Both the position numbers and the translations under genes were made by a program. 64,000 bases of DNA from Sphingomonas sp. M1-B02 (lineage in GTDB: Bacteria > Pseudomonadota > Alphaproteobacteria > Sphingomonadales > Sphingomonadaceae): NCBI RefSeq assembly GCF_026167525.1, contig NZ_CP110679.1:930001-994000 (forward strand), given 5' to 3'. Positions 43,638-52,880 of this stretch are shown here, piece after piece. Below the pieces are notes generated by a model. That model was not told the origin of the DNA. It saw only the letters and a program-made list of their open reading frames with translations, and did no database searches. How positions within the stretch are numbered: the first letter of the stretch is position 1; each line of letters starts with the position of its first letter.

Positions 43638-46600
43638 ATGCCCGACCTAAAAACCATCCTCTCCGCCAAGCGCGCGCTGACCCTCTCCGGCGCCCCCACC
43701 GGCTTCCTCCCCTGGATGCTGGCCGATCTCGCGCGCGCCGCCGGCACCACCGTGTTCATCGCCCCCGACGAAGCCGCAATGCGCGCCATCGCCTCCACCG
43801 CCACCTATTTCGCGCCAGAGCTCGAAATCCTCAATTATCCCGCCTGGGACTGCCTCCCCTACGATCGCGCGTCCCCGACGCTGCGCATCATGTCCGAGCG
43901 GCTCGCCACCCTCCACGCGCTGCAGACAGGTTCGAAGGCCCCCCGCCTCCTCGTCACCACCGTCAACGCCGCCACCCAGCGCACCCTCACCCCCTTCCGT
44001 ATCCGCCAGCTCGTCGCGCGGCTCGCCCCCGGCGAGCGGATCAGCCTGCCCAAGCTCTCCTCTCTGCTCCAGGCCAACGGCTATCACCGTGTCGACACGG
44101 TCAACGATGCCGGCGAATTCGCCGTCCGCGGCGGCCTCGTCGATCTCTTCCCGAGCGGCGCCGACCAGGCGCTGCGCCTCGATTTCTTCGGCGACGAGAT
44201 CGAATCGGTCCGCACCTTCGATCATCAGGACCAGCGCACCACCGGCCGGGTCGACGGCTTCACCCTGCTCCCCGCCTCCGAAGCCCTCCTCGACGAGGAA
44301 TCGATCAAGCGCTTCCGCAGCCGCTACCGCGAGAAATTCGGCGCCAACGCCACCGCCGATCCGCTCTATCAGGCAATCAGCGACGGCCGCCGCCTCGCCG
44401 GCATGGAGCATTGGCTGCCCTTGTTCGAGGACCGCCTCGAAACCCTGTTCGATCACCTCCCCGACGCTGCAATCCTCGTCCGCGACGTCGCCGCGCACAG
44501 CGCAGGCGAGCAGCGTTTCGAGGCGATCGCCGATTATCAGGCCAACCGCGTCCGCGCCGAATCGACCGCCCCCGGCAGCTATCGCCCGCTCGACACCGCC
44601 TCGCTCTATCTCTCCCCGGAGGAATGGGAGCGCGCGCAGGAGCACGGCCCGGTCCACACCGCCACCCCTTTCCACGAACCCGAATCGGCCACCGTCCTCG
44701 ATTTCGCGGTCGACGGCCCGCGCGACTTCGCCCCCGAACGCGCCAGTGCCGCCAACGTCTACGAAGCCGTGGTCGAGCATCTCGCCAAGGTCCGCAAGGC
44801 CGGCAAGAAGCCGATCCTCGCCAGCTACTCCAACGGCGCCCGCGAACGCCTCACCGGCCTGCTCAACGACCACGGCCTCAAGGGCGCCCGCTCTGCTGAA
44901 TCCTGGCAGGAGGCTCTGGGCACCGCGGACAGCGCGGTTGCCCTCATCGTCCTCCCGCTCGATCACGGCTTCACCGCGCGCGACGTCGCCGTGCTCACCG
45001 AGCAGGACATGCTCGGCGATCGCCTCGTCCGCCGCGCCAAGCGCCGCAAGAATACCGACGCCTTCCTCGCGGAGCTAGCCACCCTCTCCCCCGGCGATCT
45101 CGTGGTCCATGTCGATCACGGCATCGGCCGTTACGAGGGCCTGACCCAGATCCCCGTCCAGCAGGCCCCGCACGATTGCGTTGCATTGAGCTATGCCGGC
45201 GGCGACAAATTGTTCGTCCCCATCGAAAATCTCGAAGTCCTCTCGCGCTACGGCTCGGGCGAGGAAGGCGCGACGCTCGACAAGCTCGGCGGCGAAGCCT
45301 GGCAGCGGCGCAAGTCGAAGATGAAGGAGCGGATCCGCGAGATTGCGGGCGAGCTCATCGCCACCGCCGCGCGCCGCGCCGTCCGCCCCGGCGAGATACT
45401 CGAGCCCGATCAGGGCGGCTACCCCGCCTTCGTCGATCGCTTCCCTTATGAGGAAACCGACGACCAGGATCGTGCGATCAACGACGTGCTCGAGGATCTC
45501 GCCTCGGGCCGCCCGATGGACCGCCTGATCGTCGGCGATGTCGGCTTCGGCAAGACCGAGGTCGCACTGCGCGCCGCCTTCGTCGCGGCGATGGCGGGCA
45601 TGCAGGTCACGATCGTCTGCCCGACCACCCTCCTCGCCCGCCAGCACCACCGCAACTTCACCGAGCGGTTCCAGGGCTTCCCGATCAACATCGGCCGCCT
45701 CTCGCGCCTCGTCCCCGCCGCCGAGGCCAAGGCGACCAAGGAAGGCCTCGCCGACGGCACGATCGACGTCGTCATCGGCACCCACGCGATCCTCTCCAAG
45801 GGCATCGAATTCAAGCGGCTGGGGCTCGTCATCGTCGACGAGGAGCAGCGCTTCGGCGTCACCCACAAGGAGCGGCTGAAAGCGCTCAAGGCGGACGTCC
45901 ACGTCCTCACCCTCACCGCCACGCCGATCCCGCGCACGCTCCAGATGGCGATGTCGGGCCTGCGCGAGCTCTCCGTGATTCAGACCCCGCCGGTCGATCG
46001 CCTCGCGGTGCGCACCTATGTCATGCCCTGGGACCCCGTCGTCCTGCGCGAGGCGCTGCTGCGCGAACATTATCGCGGCGGCCAGGCCTATTTCGTCACC
46101 CCGCGAATCTCGGACCTGCCCGAGATCGAGGATTTCCTTCGCAAGGACGTGCCCGAGATCAGCCATGTCGTCGCCCACGGCCAGATGTCGCCGACCGAGG
46201 TCGAGGAGCGCATGTCGGCCTTCTACGATCGTCGCTACGATCTGCTCGTCTCGACCACGATCATCGAATCGGGCCTCGACATCCCGTCGGCCAACACGCT
46301 GATCGTCAACCGCGCCGACAAGTTCGGCCTGGCGCAGCTCTACCAGATCCGCGGCCGCGTCGGCCGGTCCAAGACTCGCGCCTACGCCTATCTCACCACC
46401 CCGCCCGAACGCCAGATGACCGAAGCCGCCGACAAAAGGCTGAAGGTTCTCTCCGACCTCGAGACGCTCGGCGGCGGCTTCCAGCTCGCCGCGCACGATC
46501 TCGACATCCGCGGCGCGGGCAATCTGCTCGGCGACGAGCAATCGGGCCACATCAAGGAAGTCGGCTACGAACTCTACCAGTCGATGCTGGAGGAGGCGAT

Positions 46601-47093
46601 CATGGACGCCAAGGCCGGCGGCCTGCGCGACGATCGCCCCAAGGACCTCTCGCCCTCGATCACCGTCGACGCCCCGATCATGATCCCCGAGGACTATGTC
46701 CCCGATCTCGATCTGCGCATGGGCCTCTACCGCCGCCTCAACGACGTCGAAGACAGCGCCGGCATCGAAAGCTTCGCTGCCGAGCTGATCGATCGCTTCG
46801 GCAAGCTCCCCGACGCCACCGAGAATCTCCTCCGCCTGATCGAGACCAAGCTCAACGCCAAGCGCGCCAGCATCGCCAAGATCGACGTCGGCCCCAAGGG
46901 CGCGCTCGTCACCTTCCACGAAGACAAATTCCCCAATGTCGAGGGCCTGATGGCCTATGTCGAAAAGCTGGAAGGCACCGCCCGCCTGCGCCCCGACATG
47001 AAGCTGGTGATCACGCGGGCATGGGCGAACCCCAAGGCCCGCCTCCACGGCGCGCTCCAGATCTCGCGGGGGCTGGCCCGGGCTGCAGCCTGA
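43638..47093 (+). CDS. mfd: Transcription-repair coupling factor
   Basis: Removes stalled RNA polymerase and recruits UvrA to lesions. The 1151-residue protein has the UvrB-like N-terminal region (LNYPAWDCLPYDRASP...), the polymerase-interacting region starting HVDHGIGRYEGLTQIPV, the translocase with Walker A GDVGFGKTEVALRAAF, DEEQRFGVTHKERLK, TATPIPRTL, QLYQIRGRVGRSKTRAYAYL and a C-terminal TRCF domain. The ATG at 43638 is preceded by GGAAAAGAG, partly overlapping the end of repeat B2. Confidence 0.97.
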   Translation: MPDLKTILSAKRALTLSGAPTGFLPWMLADLARAAGTTVFIAPDEAAMRAIASTATYFAPELEILNYPAWDCLPYDRASPTLRIMSERLATLHALQTGSKAPRLLVTTVNAATQRTLTPFRIRQLVARLAPGERISLPKLSSLLQANGYHRVDTVNDAGEFAVRGGLVDLFPSGADQALRLDFFGDEIESVRTFDHQDQRTTGRVDGFTLLPASEALLDEESIKRFRSRYREKFGANATADPLYQAISDGRRLAGMEHWLPLFEDRLETLFDHLPDAAILVRDVAAHSAGEQRFEAIADYQANRVRAESTAPGSYRPLDTASLYLSPEEWERAQEHGPVHTATPFHEPESATVLDFAVDGPRDFAPERASAANVYEAVVEHLAKVRKAGKKPILASYSNGARERLTGLLNDHGLKGARSAESWQEALGTADSAVALIVLPLDHGFTARDVAVLTEQDMLGDRLVRRAKRRKNTDAFLAELATLSPGDLVVHVDHGIGRYEGLTQIPVQQAPHDCVALSYAGGDKLFVPIENLEVLSRYGSGEEGATLDKLGGEAWQRRKSKMKERIREIAGELIATAARRAVRPGEILEPDQGGYPAFVDRFPYEETDDQDRAINDVLEDLASGRPMDRLIVGDVGFGKTEVALRAAFVAAMAGMQVTIVCPTTLLARQHHRNFTERFQGFPINIGRLSRLVPAAEAKATKEGLADGTIDVVIGTHAILSKGIEFKRLGLVIVDEEQRFGVTHKERLKALKADVHVLTLTATPIPRTLQMAMSGLRELSVIQTPPVDRLAVRTYVMPWDPVVLREALLREHYRGGQAYFVTPRISDLPEIEDFLRKDVPEISHVVAHGQMSPTEVEERMSAFYDRRYDLLVSTTIIESGLDIPSANTLIVNRADKFGLAQLYQIRGRVGRSKTRAYAYLTTPPERQMTEAADKRLKVLSDLETLGGGFQLAAHDLDIRGAGNLLGDEQSGHIKEVGYELYQSMLEEAIMDAKAGGLRDDRPKDLSPSITVDAPIMIPEDYVPDLDLRMGLYRRLNDVEDSAGIESFAAELIDRFGKLPDATENLLRLIETKLNAKRASIAKIDVGPKGALVTFHEDKFPNVEGLMAYVEKLEGTARLRPDMKLVITRAWANPKARLHGALQISRGLARAAA

Positions 47094-47108
47094 GGATGCC
47101 AGCTAAAC

Positions 47109-47229
47109 CTCCTTCTCCCCTTGTGGGAGAAGGAAGGGGCCCGCTCGCGTAGCGAGGGAGAAGGATGAGGGGGATGTGAGTCTCACTCCCCCTCACCCTT
47201 CCGCCGATTTCATCGGCTCCCTCCCGCAT
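47109..47229. repeat. Large inverted repeat, copy A4 (right end missing)
   Basis: Begins CTCCTTCTCCCCTTGTGGGA like copies A1 and A3, with inner arms GGAAGGATGAGGGGGA and TCCCCCTCACCCTTCC, but lacks the matching CACAAGGGGAGAGGG end. Placed 15 bases after mfd. The rest of the gap to 47306 has nothing recognisable. Confidence 0.8.
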
Positions 47230-47306
47230 CCGCCCGCCCGCGGTGGCTGAATCGTCACGCGATTTTTTGACCGAGATCGCAGCGGCCGCTTCCCCCCGGC
47301 GACAGA

Positions 47307-48530
47307 TCAAGGCTTCTTCGCCGGCTTGCGGATGCCCGACATCCGCATCTCCGCCCCCGCGATCGGCGGCAGCACGCCCTCGGGCCGGTCGAGGTAGAAA
47401 TAGGCCACCGCCGCCACGTCGTCGCTGCGGTAATAATTGGTGTGCCCATCCGGCAACGAGGGATCGTCGAGCCGCTTGCCGTTGGTCAGCAGCTGCTGGA
47501 AATTGTCGCGCGAGCCCGGGTCGATCGTCACCGGGATCATCGGCGCGCCCTTCTTCAACAGCCCCAGGACCAGCGGCTTGCGCGCACCGCCCATCTGCTG
47601 GAGGCTGACTTCGATGCCGCGGCGGAAATAGACCGGGTCCGGCAGATGGAAGCGATAGAAGGTCCAGCGGCCCCCATCGTCCCAGGTCGCGATCGGCGCG
47701 CCTTGATAGCGGTTGATATAGGCGCCCTGGCCCCAGGCGGTGCCGATATAATCCTCGGTGCCGGTGCCCACCAACGTCGGATGTTCGCCGTCGCCGTCGA
47801 GCGCGATCTTGACCTCGCCTTCGCCCCACCAGGTCTTTTCATAGACCGGATTGGTCAGCACGGTGACGCTGGTGCCGAGGAAGCGGCCCCGCCCCTCGAT
47901 CCTGGGCAGGATGCGAAAGTCGCGGCCCAGCGCGGTCGCGGGTTCGCGGCTCCACCAGGCGTGGAAATAGAGCGCGTCCTTGGGCAGGCTGTCGACCGCG
48001 CGATAATTGACGTCGAAGAAGATCAGATTGACCGGCTTGCCCGATTCGTTGGTCACCGCCAGCCGCGCGCCCTTGCGGAACGGCATCTTCACGTAGGAGA
48101 CGAACGAGCGCCCCTCGGCGCTGGAGAACAGGGCCGTTTCCATCGGCACCATCTCGCCCGCGCCGTGCAGGAAGAAGTCGCCGAACGGCACCGACACCGC
48201 GGGCCGCGCCGCGCCGTCCCAAAACATTTCGAGCTTCAGCCCGCGCAACGCCTCGGGCGAGCGATCCTCGATCGTCATCCAGATCCGGTCGATGACGCCC
48301 ATGCCCTTGATGTCGGCCAGCGCCAGCGTCCCACCCACCGGGATCGTATCGAAGGCATGCCCCTTGCCGCCGCGATTCTCCTTCGCTCCCGCGCCCTTGG
48401 CGCCGGTCGGATTTTCGGGGCTGATCCAGCGGCTCTCCTCGCTTTTGGGAAGCTCATAGACTTCCTGGGCATAAGCGGGGCTGGCGAACAGGCTGGCGGT
48501 GAGGGCAAACGCGATACGGGTCTTGAGCAT
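47307..48530 (-). CDS. Secreted DUF2961 protein (GH172-type glycoside hydrolase family)
   Basis: A 407-residue exported protein with signal peptide MLKTRIAFALTASLFASPAYA. The DUF2961 core is clear: RGGKGHAFDTIPVGGTLALADIKGMGVIDRIWMTI (53-87), LRGLKLEMFWDGAARPAVSVPFGDFF (95-120), and the late GTGTEDYIGTAWGQGAYINRYQGAP (about 255-279) with Glu in a probable active site, followed by YRFHLPDPVYFRRGIEVSLQ. Characterised relatives of family GH172 act on alpha-D-fructofuranosides and D-arabinofuranosides. Substrate here is not known. Start ATG 48530. Confidence 0.85.
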   Translation of the reverse strand: MLKTRIAFALTASLFASPAYAQEVYELPKSEESRWISPENPTGAKGAGAKENRGGKGHAFDTIPVGGTLALADIKGMGVIDRIWMTIEDRSPEALRGLKLEMFWDGAARPAVSVPFGDFFLHGAGEMVPMETALFSSAEGRSFVSYVKMPFRKGARLAVTNESGKPVNLIFFDVNYRAVDSLPKDALYFHAWWSREPATALGRDFRILPRIEGRGRFLGTSVTVLTNPVYEKTWWGEGEVKIALDGDGEHPTLVGTGTEDYIGTAWGQGAYINRYQGAPIATWDDGGRWTFYRFHLPDPVYFRRGIEVSLQQMGGARKPLVLGLLKKGAPMIPVTIDPGSRDNFQQLLTNGKRLDDPSLPDGHTNYYRSDDVAAVAYFYLDRPEGVLPPIAGAEMRMSGIRKPAKKP

Positions 48531-48589
48531 CGGACCCTTCTAACGGCGCAGCACGGTCCGCAAAAGCCCCGGAGGGCCCGGCGCTTCTC

Positions 48590-50575
48590 TCACCCCGTAA
48601 CCAGCTTCGCCAAAGCCGGCACATCCAGCGGCTCGGCGCACAGATATCCCTGGAAATACTGGCACCCCTCCTTCGCCAGCAGGTCCAGCTGCGCCTCGGT
48701 CTCCACTCCCTCGGCCACCACAGAAATCCCCAGCGAGCGCGCCATGTCGATCACGCCGCGCACCACCACCCGGTCGCGGTGCGATCCGGTGATGTCCTGG
48801 CTCAATTTCTTGTCGATCTTCAGATAATCGAGCGGCAGCGCCTTCAGATACGCCAGGCTTGAATAGCCCGTCCCGAAATCGTCGATCGCCACGCGGCAGC
48901 CGGCGCTGCGCAATTCGCCGAGCAGCCGCGCGCTCTCGCCCAGATCGGCCATGATCCCGCTCTCGGTGACTTCGATCGTCAGCCGCGCGCGCGGAAATCC
49001 GCTGGCGTCGACGCGCCCCAGCAGCGTGTCGGCAAAGCCCGCCCGCGCCACGTCGCCCGCGGTAACATTGACCGAAAGCCGCAGCATGTTGAGCCGCTGC
49101 GGCCACTGCGCCGCGCCCGACAAGGCCCGCCTTTGGACATGGTCGCTCAGCTGCGCCTCGAGCCCCGCCCGCTCGGCCGCCGCGAACAGCAGTTCGGCGC
49201 CGATCTCGCCCAGCGTTGGATGCTGCCAGCGCGCCAGCGCCTCGACGCCGATGATCTTGCCCGTCGCGATCGCCACCTGCGGCTGATAGAGAATGCCGAT
49301 CTCGCCGCGCTCCAGCGCGAAGTGGAGGTCGTTGACCAGCTCCTCCATCGGCGGCGCATCGGGCGCCGCCGATGGAATATCGCCGATCAGCGCCTCGCTC
49401 GCGCGCCGCAACAGGCTCGCCGCCGAATCGCCCGCCACCGTGACCGCGCTCGCCAGCCGCGCGCCCAGCGGGGCGATCTCGCCCCCCGCCACGAACGGCC
49501 GGCTCAGCGCCTCCTCCAGCCGCGCCTCGGCCGCCTTCAGCGTCGACGCGCTGGTGGCGCCGCTCGCGACCAGAAATTCCGAACCGCCGATCCGCGCCAC
49601 GATCGCATCGCGCCCCAGCGTCTCGCGCGCCACTTCGGCCACCCGCCGCGATACGCTGCGCAGCAATTCGTCCCCCGCCAGCCGGCCATAGGCCGTGTTC
49701 ACCGTCTCGAAGCGCTTCATCCCGATCAGGATCACGCTCACCGGCTCGCCTTCGCTCAGCTGCCGATCGATCCAACGTCGCGCGCTGGGCCCGTCGCGCG
49801 CGCCGGTCAGCGCGTCGCGCACCGCCAGGCTCGCATCGGGTGCGACCCCCAGCGCCTCGACCAGCGCGTGCAGCCCGCCGGTGCGCGCGTCATATTGCAG
49901 ATGCTGCACCACGCGGCCGACGCCGGGCAGATCATGCGCGAACGCGGTCGATACCCGATCCGCACTCAGCCGCTTGAGCGCCGCGCGCGCCAGTCTGCGG
50001 TCCGCGGGATCGATCCGACGCAGCACCGCGCCGAGCCCCGGCGCCTCGCTTAGCCCCAGCAGATTGCCCAGCCCAGGCGTCAGCTGGAGCGAGCGCATCG
50101 CCGCGTCATAACGCCAGCCGAGCGGCTCGGGCGGCCCCGCCGCCTTGCCGTTCCACCGCGCCAGCCGTTCGACATGCCGCTCGGCAAAGCGAATCGCATG
50201 CGCCATCGCCGAGGAGGACATCGGGCTGCCCAGGAAATGCGTCGCCCCCGCATCGAAGAAATGGCGCATATGGACGGTGTCGCTCTGCGACACGAGGATC
50301 AGCATCGCCCCGCCATGCGAATCGATCGTCTTGCCCAGCGCCCTGGTCGCCTCGAGCCCGTCGCTCAGCGCCCCGCGCGCATCGATCACCGCAACGCTGG
50401 CGCCGCTCGCCAGGAAGCGCTGCTCCAGCCCGTCCGCCCGGCGCGCCGCGACGACGCGCCAGCCGCCGCCGGCCGTGGCCGCCGCAACCTCGTCGCGCTG
50501 GCGGAAGGAAAGCACGAACACCGGCGTCTCGGACGTCTCGGCGTTGGTCTCGACGATCTTGAAAACATCTTGCAT
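48590..50575 (-). CDS. GGDEF/EAL protein with N-terminal receiver-like domain
   Basis: A 661-residue cytoplasmic protein. Residues 1-130 resemble a receiver-like domain (VAVIDARGALSD, GAMLILVSQSD). A PAS-like region follows, then a GGDEF domain (VSVILIGMKRFETVN...ARIGGSEFLVAS) and a well conserved EAL domain (IGILYQPQVAIATGKIIGVEALARW, VNVTAGDVA, EVTESG, AIDDFGTGYSSLAYLK, DKKLSQDI, AEGVETEAQ). The EAL residues needed for cyclic di-GMP hydrolysis look present; the GGDEF motif is GGSEF. It is likely a phosphodiesterase, perhaps with GTP regulation. ATG at 50575 preferred over TTG 50578. Confidence 0.88.
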   Translation of the reverse strand: MQDVFKIVETNAETSETPVFVLSFRQRDEVAAATAGGGWRVVAARRADGLEQRFLASGASVAVIDARGALSDGLEATRALGKTIDSHGGAMLILVSQSDTVHMRHFFDAGATHFLGSPMSSSAMAHAIRFAERHVERLARWNGKAAGPPEPLGWRYDAAMRSLQLTPGLGNLLGLSEAPGLGAVLRRIDPADRRLARAALKRLSADRVSTAFAHDLPGVGRVVQHLQYDARTGGLHALVEALGVAPDASLAVRDALTGARDGPSARRWIDRQLSEGEPVSVILIGMKRFETVNTAYGRLAGDELLRSVSRRVAEVARETLGRDAIVARIGGSEFLVASGATSASTLKAAEARLEEALSRPFVAGGEIAPLGARLASAVTVAGDSAASLLRRASEALIGDIPSAAPDAPPMEELVNDLHFALERGEIGILYQPQVAIATGKIIGVEALARWQHPTLGEIGAELLFAAAERAGLEAQLSDHVQRRALSGAAQWPQRLNMLRLSVNVTAGDVARAGFADTLLGRVDASGFPRARLTIEVTESGIMADLGESARLLGELRSAGCRVAIDDFGTGYSSLAYLKALPLDYLKIDKKLSQDITGSHRDRVVVRGVIDMARSLGISVVAEGVETEAQLDLLAKEGCQYFQGYLCAEPLDVPALAKLVTG

Positions 50576-50655
50576 CAACGTCTCGATAGCGGGAACCGCC
50601 CGCCCCCGCCATCGCTAGGGTTGTTTGCAGCCGTTCGAGTGCTTACCCAGCTAAC

Positions 50656-51669
50656 ATGGCCACCATCCCCGCCTTGAGTGCCGAGAAACTGGTGGACCGC
50701 CACGGCCGCGCCATCACCTATCTGCGCATCTCGGTCACCGATCGATGCGATCTGCGCTGCCGCTATTGCATGTCGGAGGCGATGACCTTCCTGCCGCGTG
50801 AGGAAGTGTTGACGCTGGAGGAGATCGCGCTGATCGCCGAGCGTTTCATCGCCCGCGGCGTCCGGAAGATCAGATTGACCGGCGGCGAGCCCCTGGTCCG
50901 GCGCGACATGGTCGAATTGGTGCGCCGCCTCGGGCGCCAGGTCGGCGGTGCGCTCGACGAGCTTACCCTGACCACCAACGGCACCCGCCTCGCGTTGCAT
51001 GCCGATGACCTCTTCGCCGCCGGCATCCGCCGGATCAACGTCAGCATGGACAGCCGCGATCCCGCGCTGTTCCGCCACATCACCCGCCACGGCGACGTGG
51101 CGAAGGTGCTCGGCGGAATCGCCACCGCCAAGGCGGCGGGGATGGCGATCAAGATCAACATGGTCGCGCTCAAAGGCCTCAACGAGCATGAGATAGGCCC
51201 GATGCTGGCCTGGTGCGCGGCCGAAGGACATGACCTGACCCTGATCGAGACGATGCCGATGGGCCAGATCGACGAAGACCGCGCCGATCGCTTCCTCCCG
51301 CTCCCCGCGGTGATGGACAGCCTCCGCCAGCGCTTCGACCTGCAGCCGGACGATCACAAGACCGGCGGCCCGGCCCTTTACTGGCGCGTGGCGGGCACCG
51401 GCACCCGGCTCGGCCTTATCTCGCCGCTCACCGCGAACTTTTGCGCCACCTGCAACCGCGTCCGCGTCTCGACCGACGGCAAGCTTCACATGTGCCTCGG
51501 CCATGAGGATTCGGTCGATCTGCGCGCGGCAATCCGCACCGGCGGACTCGCCGCGGTAGACGCCCGCATCCTCGAGGCGCTCGGCCGCAAGCCCGCTGCA
51601 CATGATTTCAGCATCGCCGCGGGCAGCGCCCCGGCGGTTGCCCGCCACATGAGCGTCACCGGCGGATGA
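50656..51669 (+). CDS. moaA: GTP 3',8-cyclase MoaA
   Basis: Radical-SAM enzyme of 337 residues that, with MoaC, makes cyclic pyranopterin monophosphate from GTP. The N-terminal cluster is C31-C35-C38 (CDLRCRYCMSEAM) and the C-terminal cluster is in NFCATCNRVRVSTDGKLHMCLG. The essential C-terminal Gly-Gly is present (SVTGG). The stop codon overlaps the nadK start by four bases, suggesting coupled translation, an arrangement with no obvious metabolic link. Confidence 0.96.
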   Translation: MATIPALSAEKLVDRHGRAITYLRISVTDRCDLRCRYCMSEAMTFLPREEVLTLEEIALIAERFIARGVRKIRLTGGEPLVRRDMVELVRRLGRQVGGALDELTLTTNGTRLALHADDLFAAGIRRINVSMDSRDPALFRHITRHGDVAKVLGGIATAKAAGMAIKINMVALKGLNEHEIGPMLAWCAAEGHDLTLIETMPMGQIDEDRADRFLPLPAVMDSLRQRFDLQPDDHKTGGPALYWRVAGTGTRLGLISPLTANFCATCNRVRVSTDGKLHMCLGHEDSVDLRAAIRTGGLAAVDARILEALGRKPAAHDFSIAAGSAPAVARHMSVTGG

Positions 51670-52433
51670 CCGCACGCGCGCTGCTCGCCTCCCCCACCCC
51701 GCCCGCGCTGGCGGCGGCGGCTGAGCTGCGCGCCGCGTATGAGTGGGTGCCGATCGAGGAGGCCGAACAGGTCGTCGCGCTCGGCGGCGATGGTTTCATG
51801 CTCCAGACGCTCCACACGATGCTCGAGCGCCATCGGATCCTGCCGGTCTTCGGGATGAATCTCGGCACGATCGGCTTCCTGATGAACGACTGGCGCCTCG
51901 AGCATCTCGACGAACGCCTCGCCCGCACCAAGCCGTTCCGCGTCTCGCCACTCAGCATGACAGCGACCACGGTCGGCGGCGAGCAGCATATCCTCCCCGC
52001 GATCAACGAAGTCTCCCTGCTGCGCGAGACCCGCCAGACCGCGAAGCTCGAAGTCACGATCAACGATCGAATCGTCCTGCCCGAACTGATCGCAGACGGC
52101 ATGCTGGTGGCCACCCCCGCGGGCTCCACCGCCTATAATCTGTCCGCCAACGGCCCGATCCTGCCCTTGGGCTCGGCCCTGATGGCACTGACCCCGATCA
52201 GCCCCTTCCGTCCCCGTCGCTGGCGCGGCGCGATCCTGCCGGAGAAAACCCGCATCGCCGTCCGGGTGCTCGAGGCAGACAAGCGCCCCGTCAGCGCCGT
52301 CGCCGACCAGCGCGAAGTCCGCGAAGTATCGCAGGTAGACATAGCGATCGACCATAATCGCGACCTCACCCTGCTCTTCGATCCGGAGCACGCGCTCGAT
52401 GACCGCATCACGATGGAGCAATTCATTGCGTGA
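51666..52433 (+). CDS. nadK: NAD kinase
   Basis: Phosphorylates NAD to NADP. The 255-residue protein has the catalytic GGDGFMLQTLH (about 40-50), FGMNLGTIGFLMN (62-74), the NE-type loop in AINEVSLLRE and DGMLVATPAGSTAYNLSANGPI. The family short N-terminus (ALLASPTPPALAAAAEL) is compatible with an ATG at 51666 overlapping moaA. tRNA-Asn follows after 48 bases. Confidence 0.95.
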   Translation: MTARALLASPTPPALAAAAELRAAYEWVPIEEAEQVVALGGDGFMLQTLHTMLERHRILPVFGMNLGTIGFLMNDWRLEHLDERLARTKPFRVSPLSMTATTVGGEQHILPAINEVSLLRETRQTAKLEVTINDRIVLPELIADGMLVATPAGSTAYNLSANGPILPLGSALMALTPISPFRPRRWRGAILPEKTRIAVRVLEADKRPVSAVADQREVREVSQVDIAIDHNRDLTLLFDPEHALDDRITMEQFIA

Positions 52434-52481
52434 GGGGGTTGCATCCTCAAATCGGGGCCTATAGACGCCCCCCACGGCTGT

Positions 52482-52556
52482 TCCCTGATAGCTCAGCGGT
52501 AGAGTAGGTGACTGTTAATCACTTGGTCGTTGGTTCGAATCCAACTCAGGGAGCCA
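52482..52556 (+). tRNA. tRNA-Asn (GTT)
   Basis: A 75-base cloverleaf with acceptor stem TCCCTGA/TCAGGGA, discriminator G and encoded CCA. D arm GCTCAGCGGTAGAGT; anticodon stem GGTGA/TCACT with loop CTGTTAA, so the anticodon is GTT at 52514-52516. T arm GTTGG-TTCGAAT-CCAAC. Standing alone between nadK and the KTSC gene. Confidence 0.97.
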
Positions 52557-52617
52557 GCCGGTCAGACCGTGGGACCAGGGTCCCCTTGATGGTCCGGATT
52601 GGCCGGATGAAAACGGC

Positions 52618-52815
52618 TCATCGCCGCCGGGTGAAGCGGAATCGGTCCCGTATCTCGCCGTTGAAATAGCTCCCCTTCGAATACGCCGCCTGCATCGCCT
52701 CCGCAATCTGCGCCGGCACGTCGTGATAGGAATAGCGCTTCCCGGTCACGAACTCGACGTCGAGCCTACGATCGGCCTCGTCATAGTCCCACCGCCGGAT
52801 CACAGTCGAAGGCAT
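52618..52815 (-). CDS. KTSC-domain protein
   Basis: A 65-residue protein matching the KTSC domain found in small bacterial and phage proteins: RWDYDEADRRLDVEFVTGKRYSYHDVPAQIAEAMQAAYSKGSYFNGEIRDRF, with the K/R-x-Y-x-Y pattern and SxGxYFN motif. It may bind nucleic acid or act as a scaffold, unknown. Starts 65 bases from the divergent deaminase gene. Confidence 0.75.
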   Translation of the reverse strand: MPSTVIRRWDYDEADRRLDVEFVTGKRYSYHDVPAQIAEAMQAAYSKGSYFNGEIRDRFRFTRRR

Positions 52816-52880
52816 GGCGCATCAACGCATGCCGAGTCCCGCCGTTGCACTCGCTCGCCTGCCCTGCGATGCTCCGCGCC

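Noticed and set aside
45075..47048. A minus-strand open frame of 657 codons inside mfd
   Set aside because: Antisense to well conserved Mfd helicase motifs, with no protein-like hydrophobic pattern or start context.
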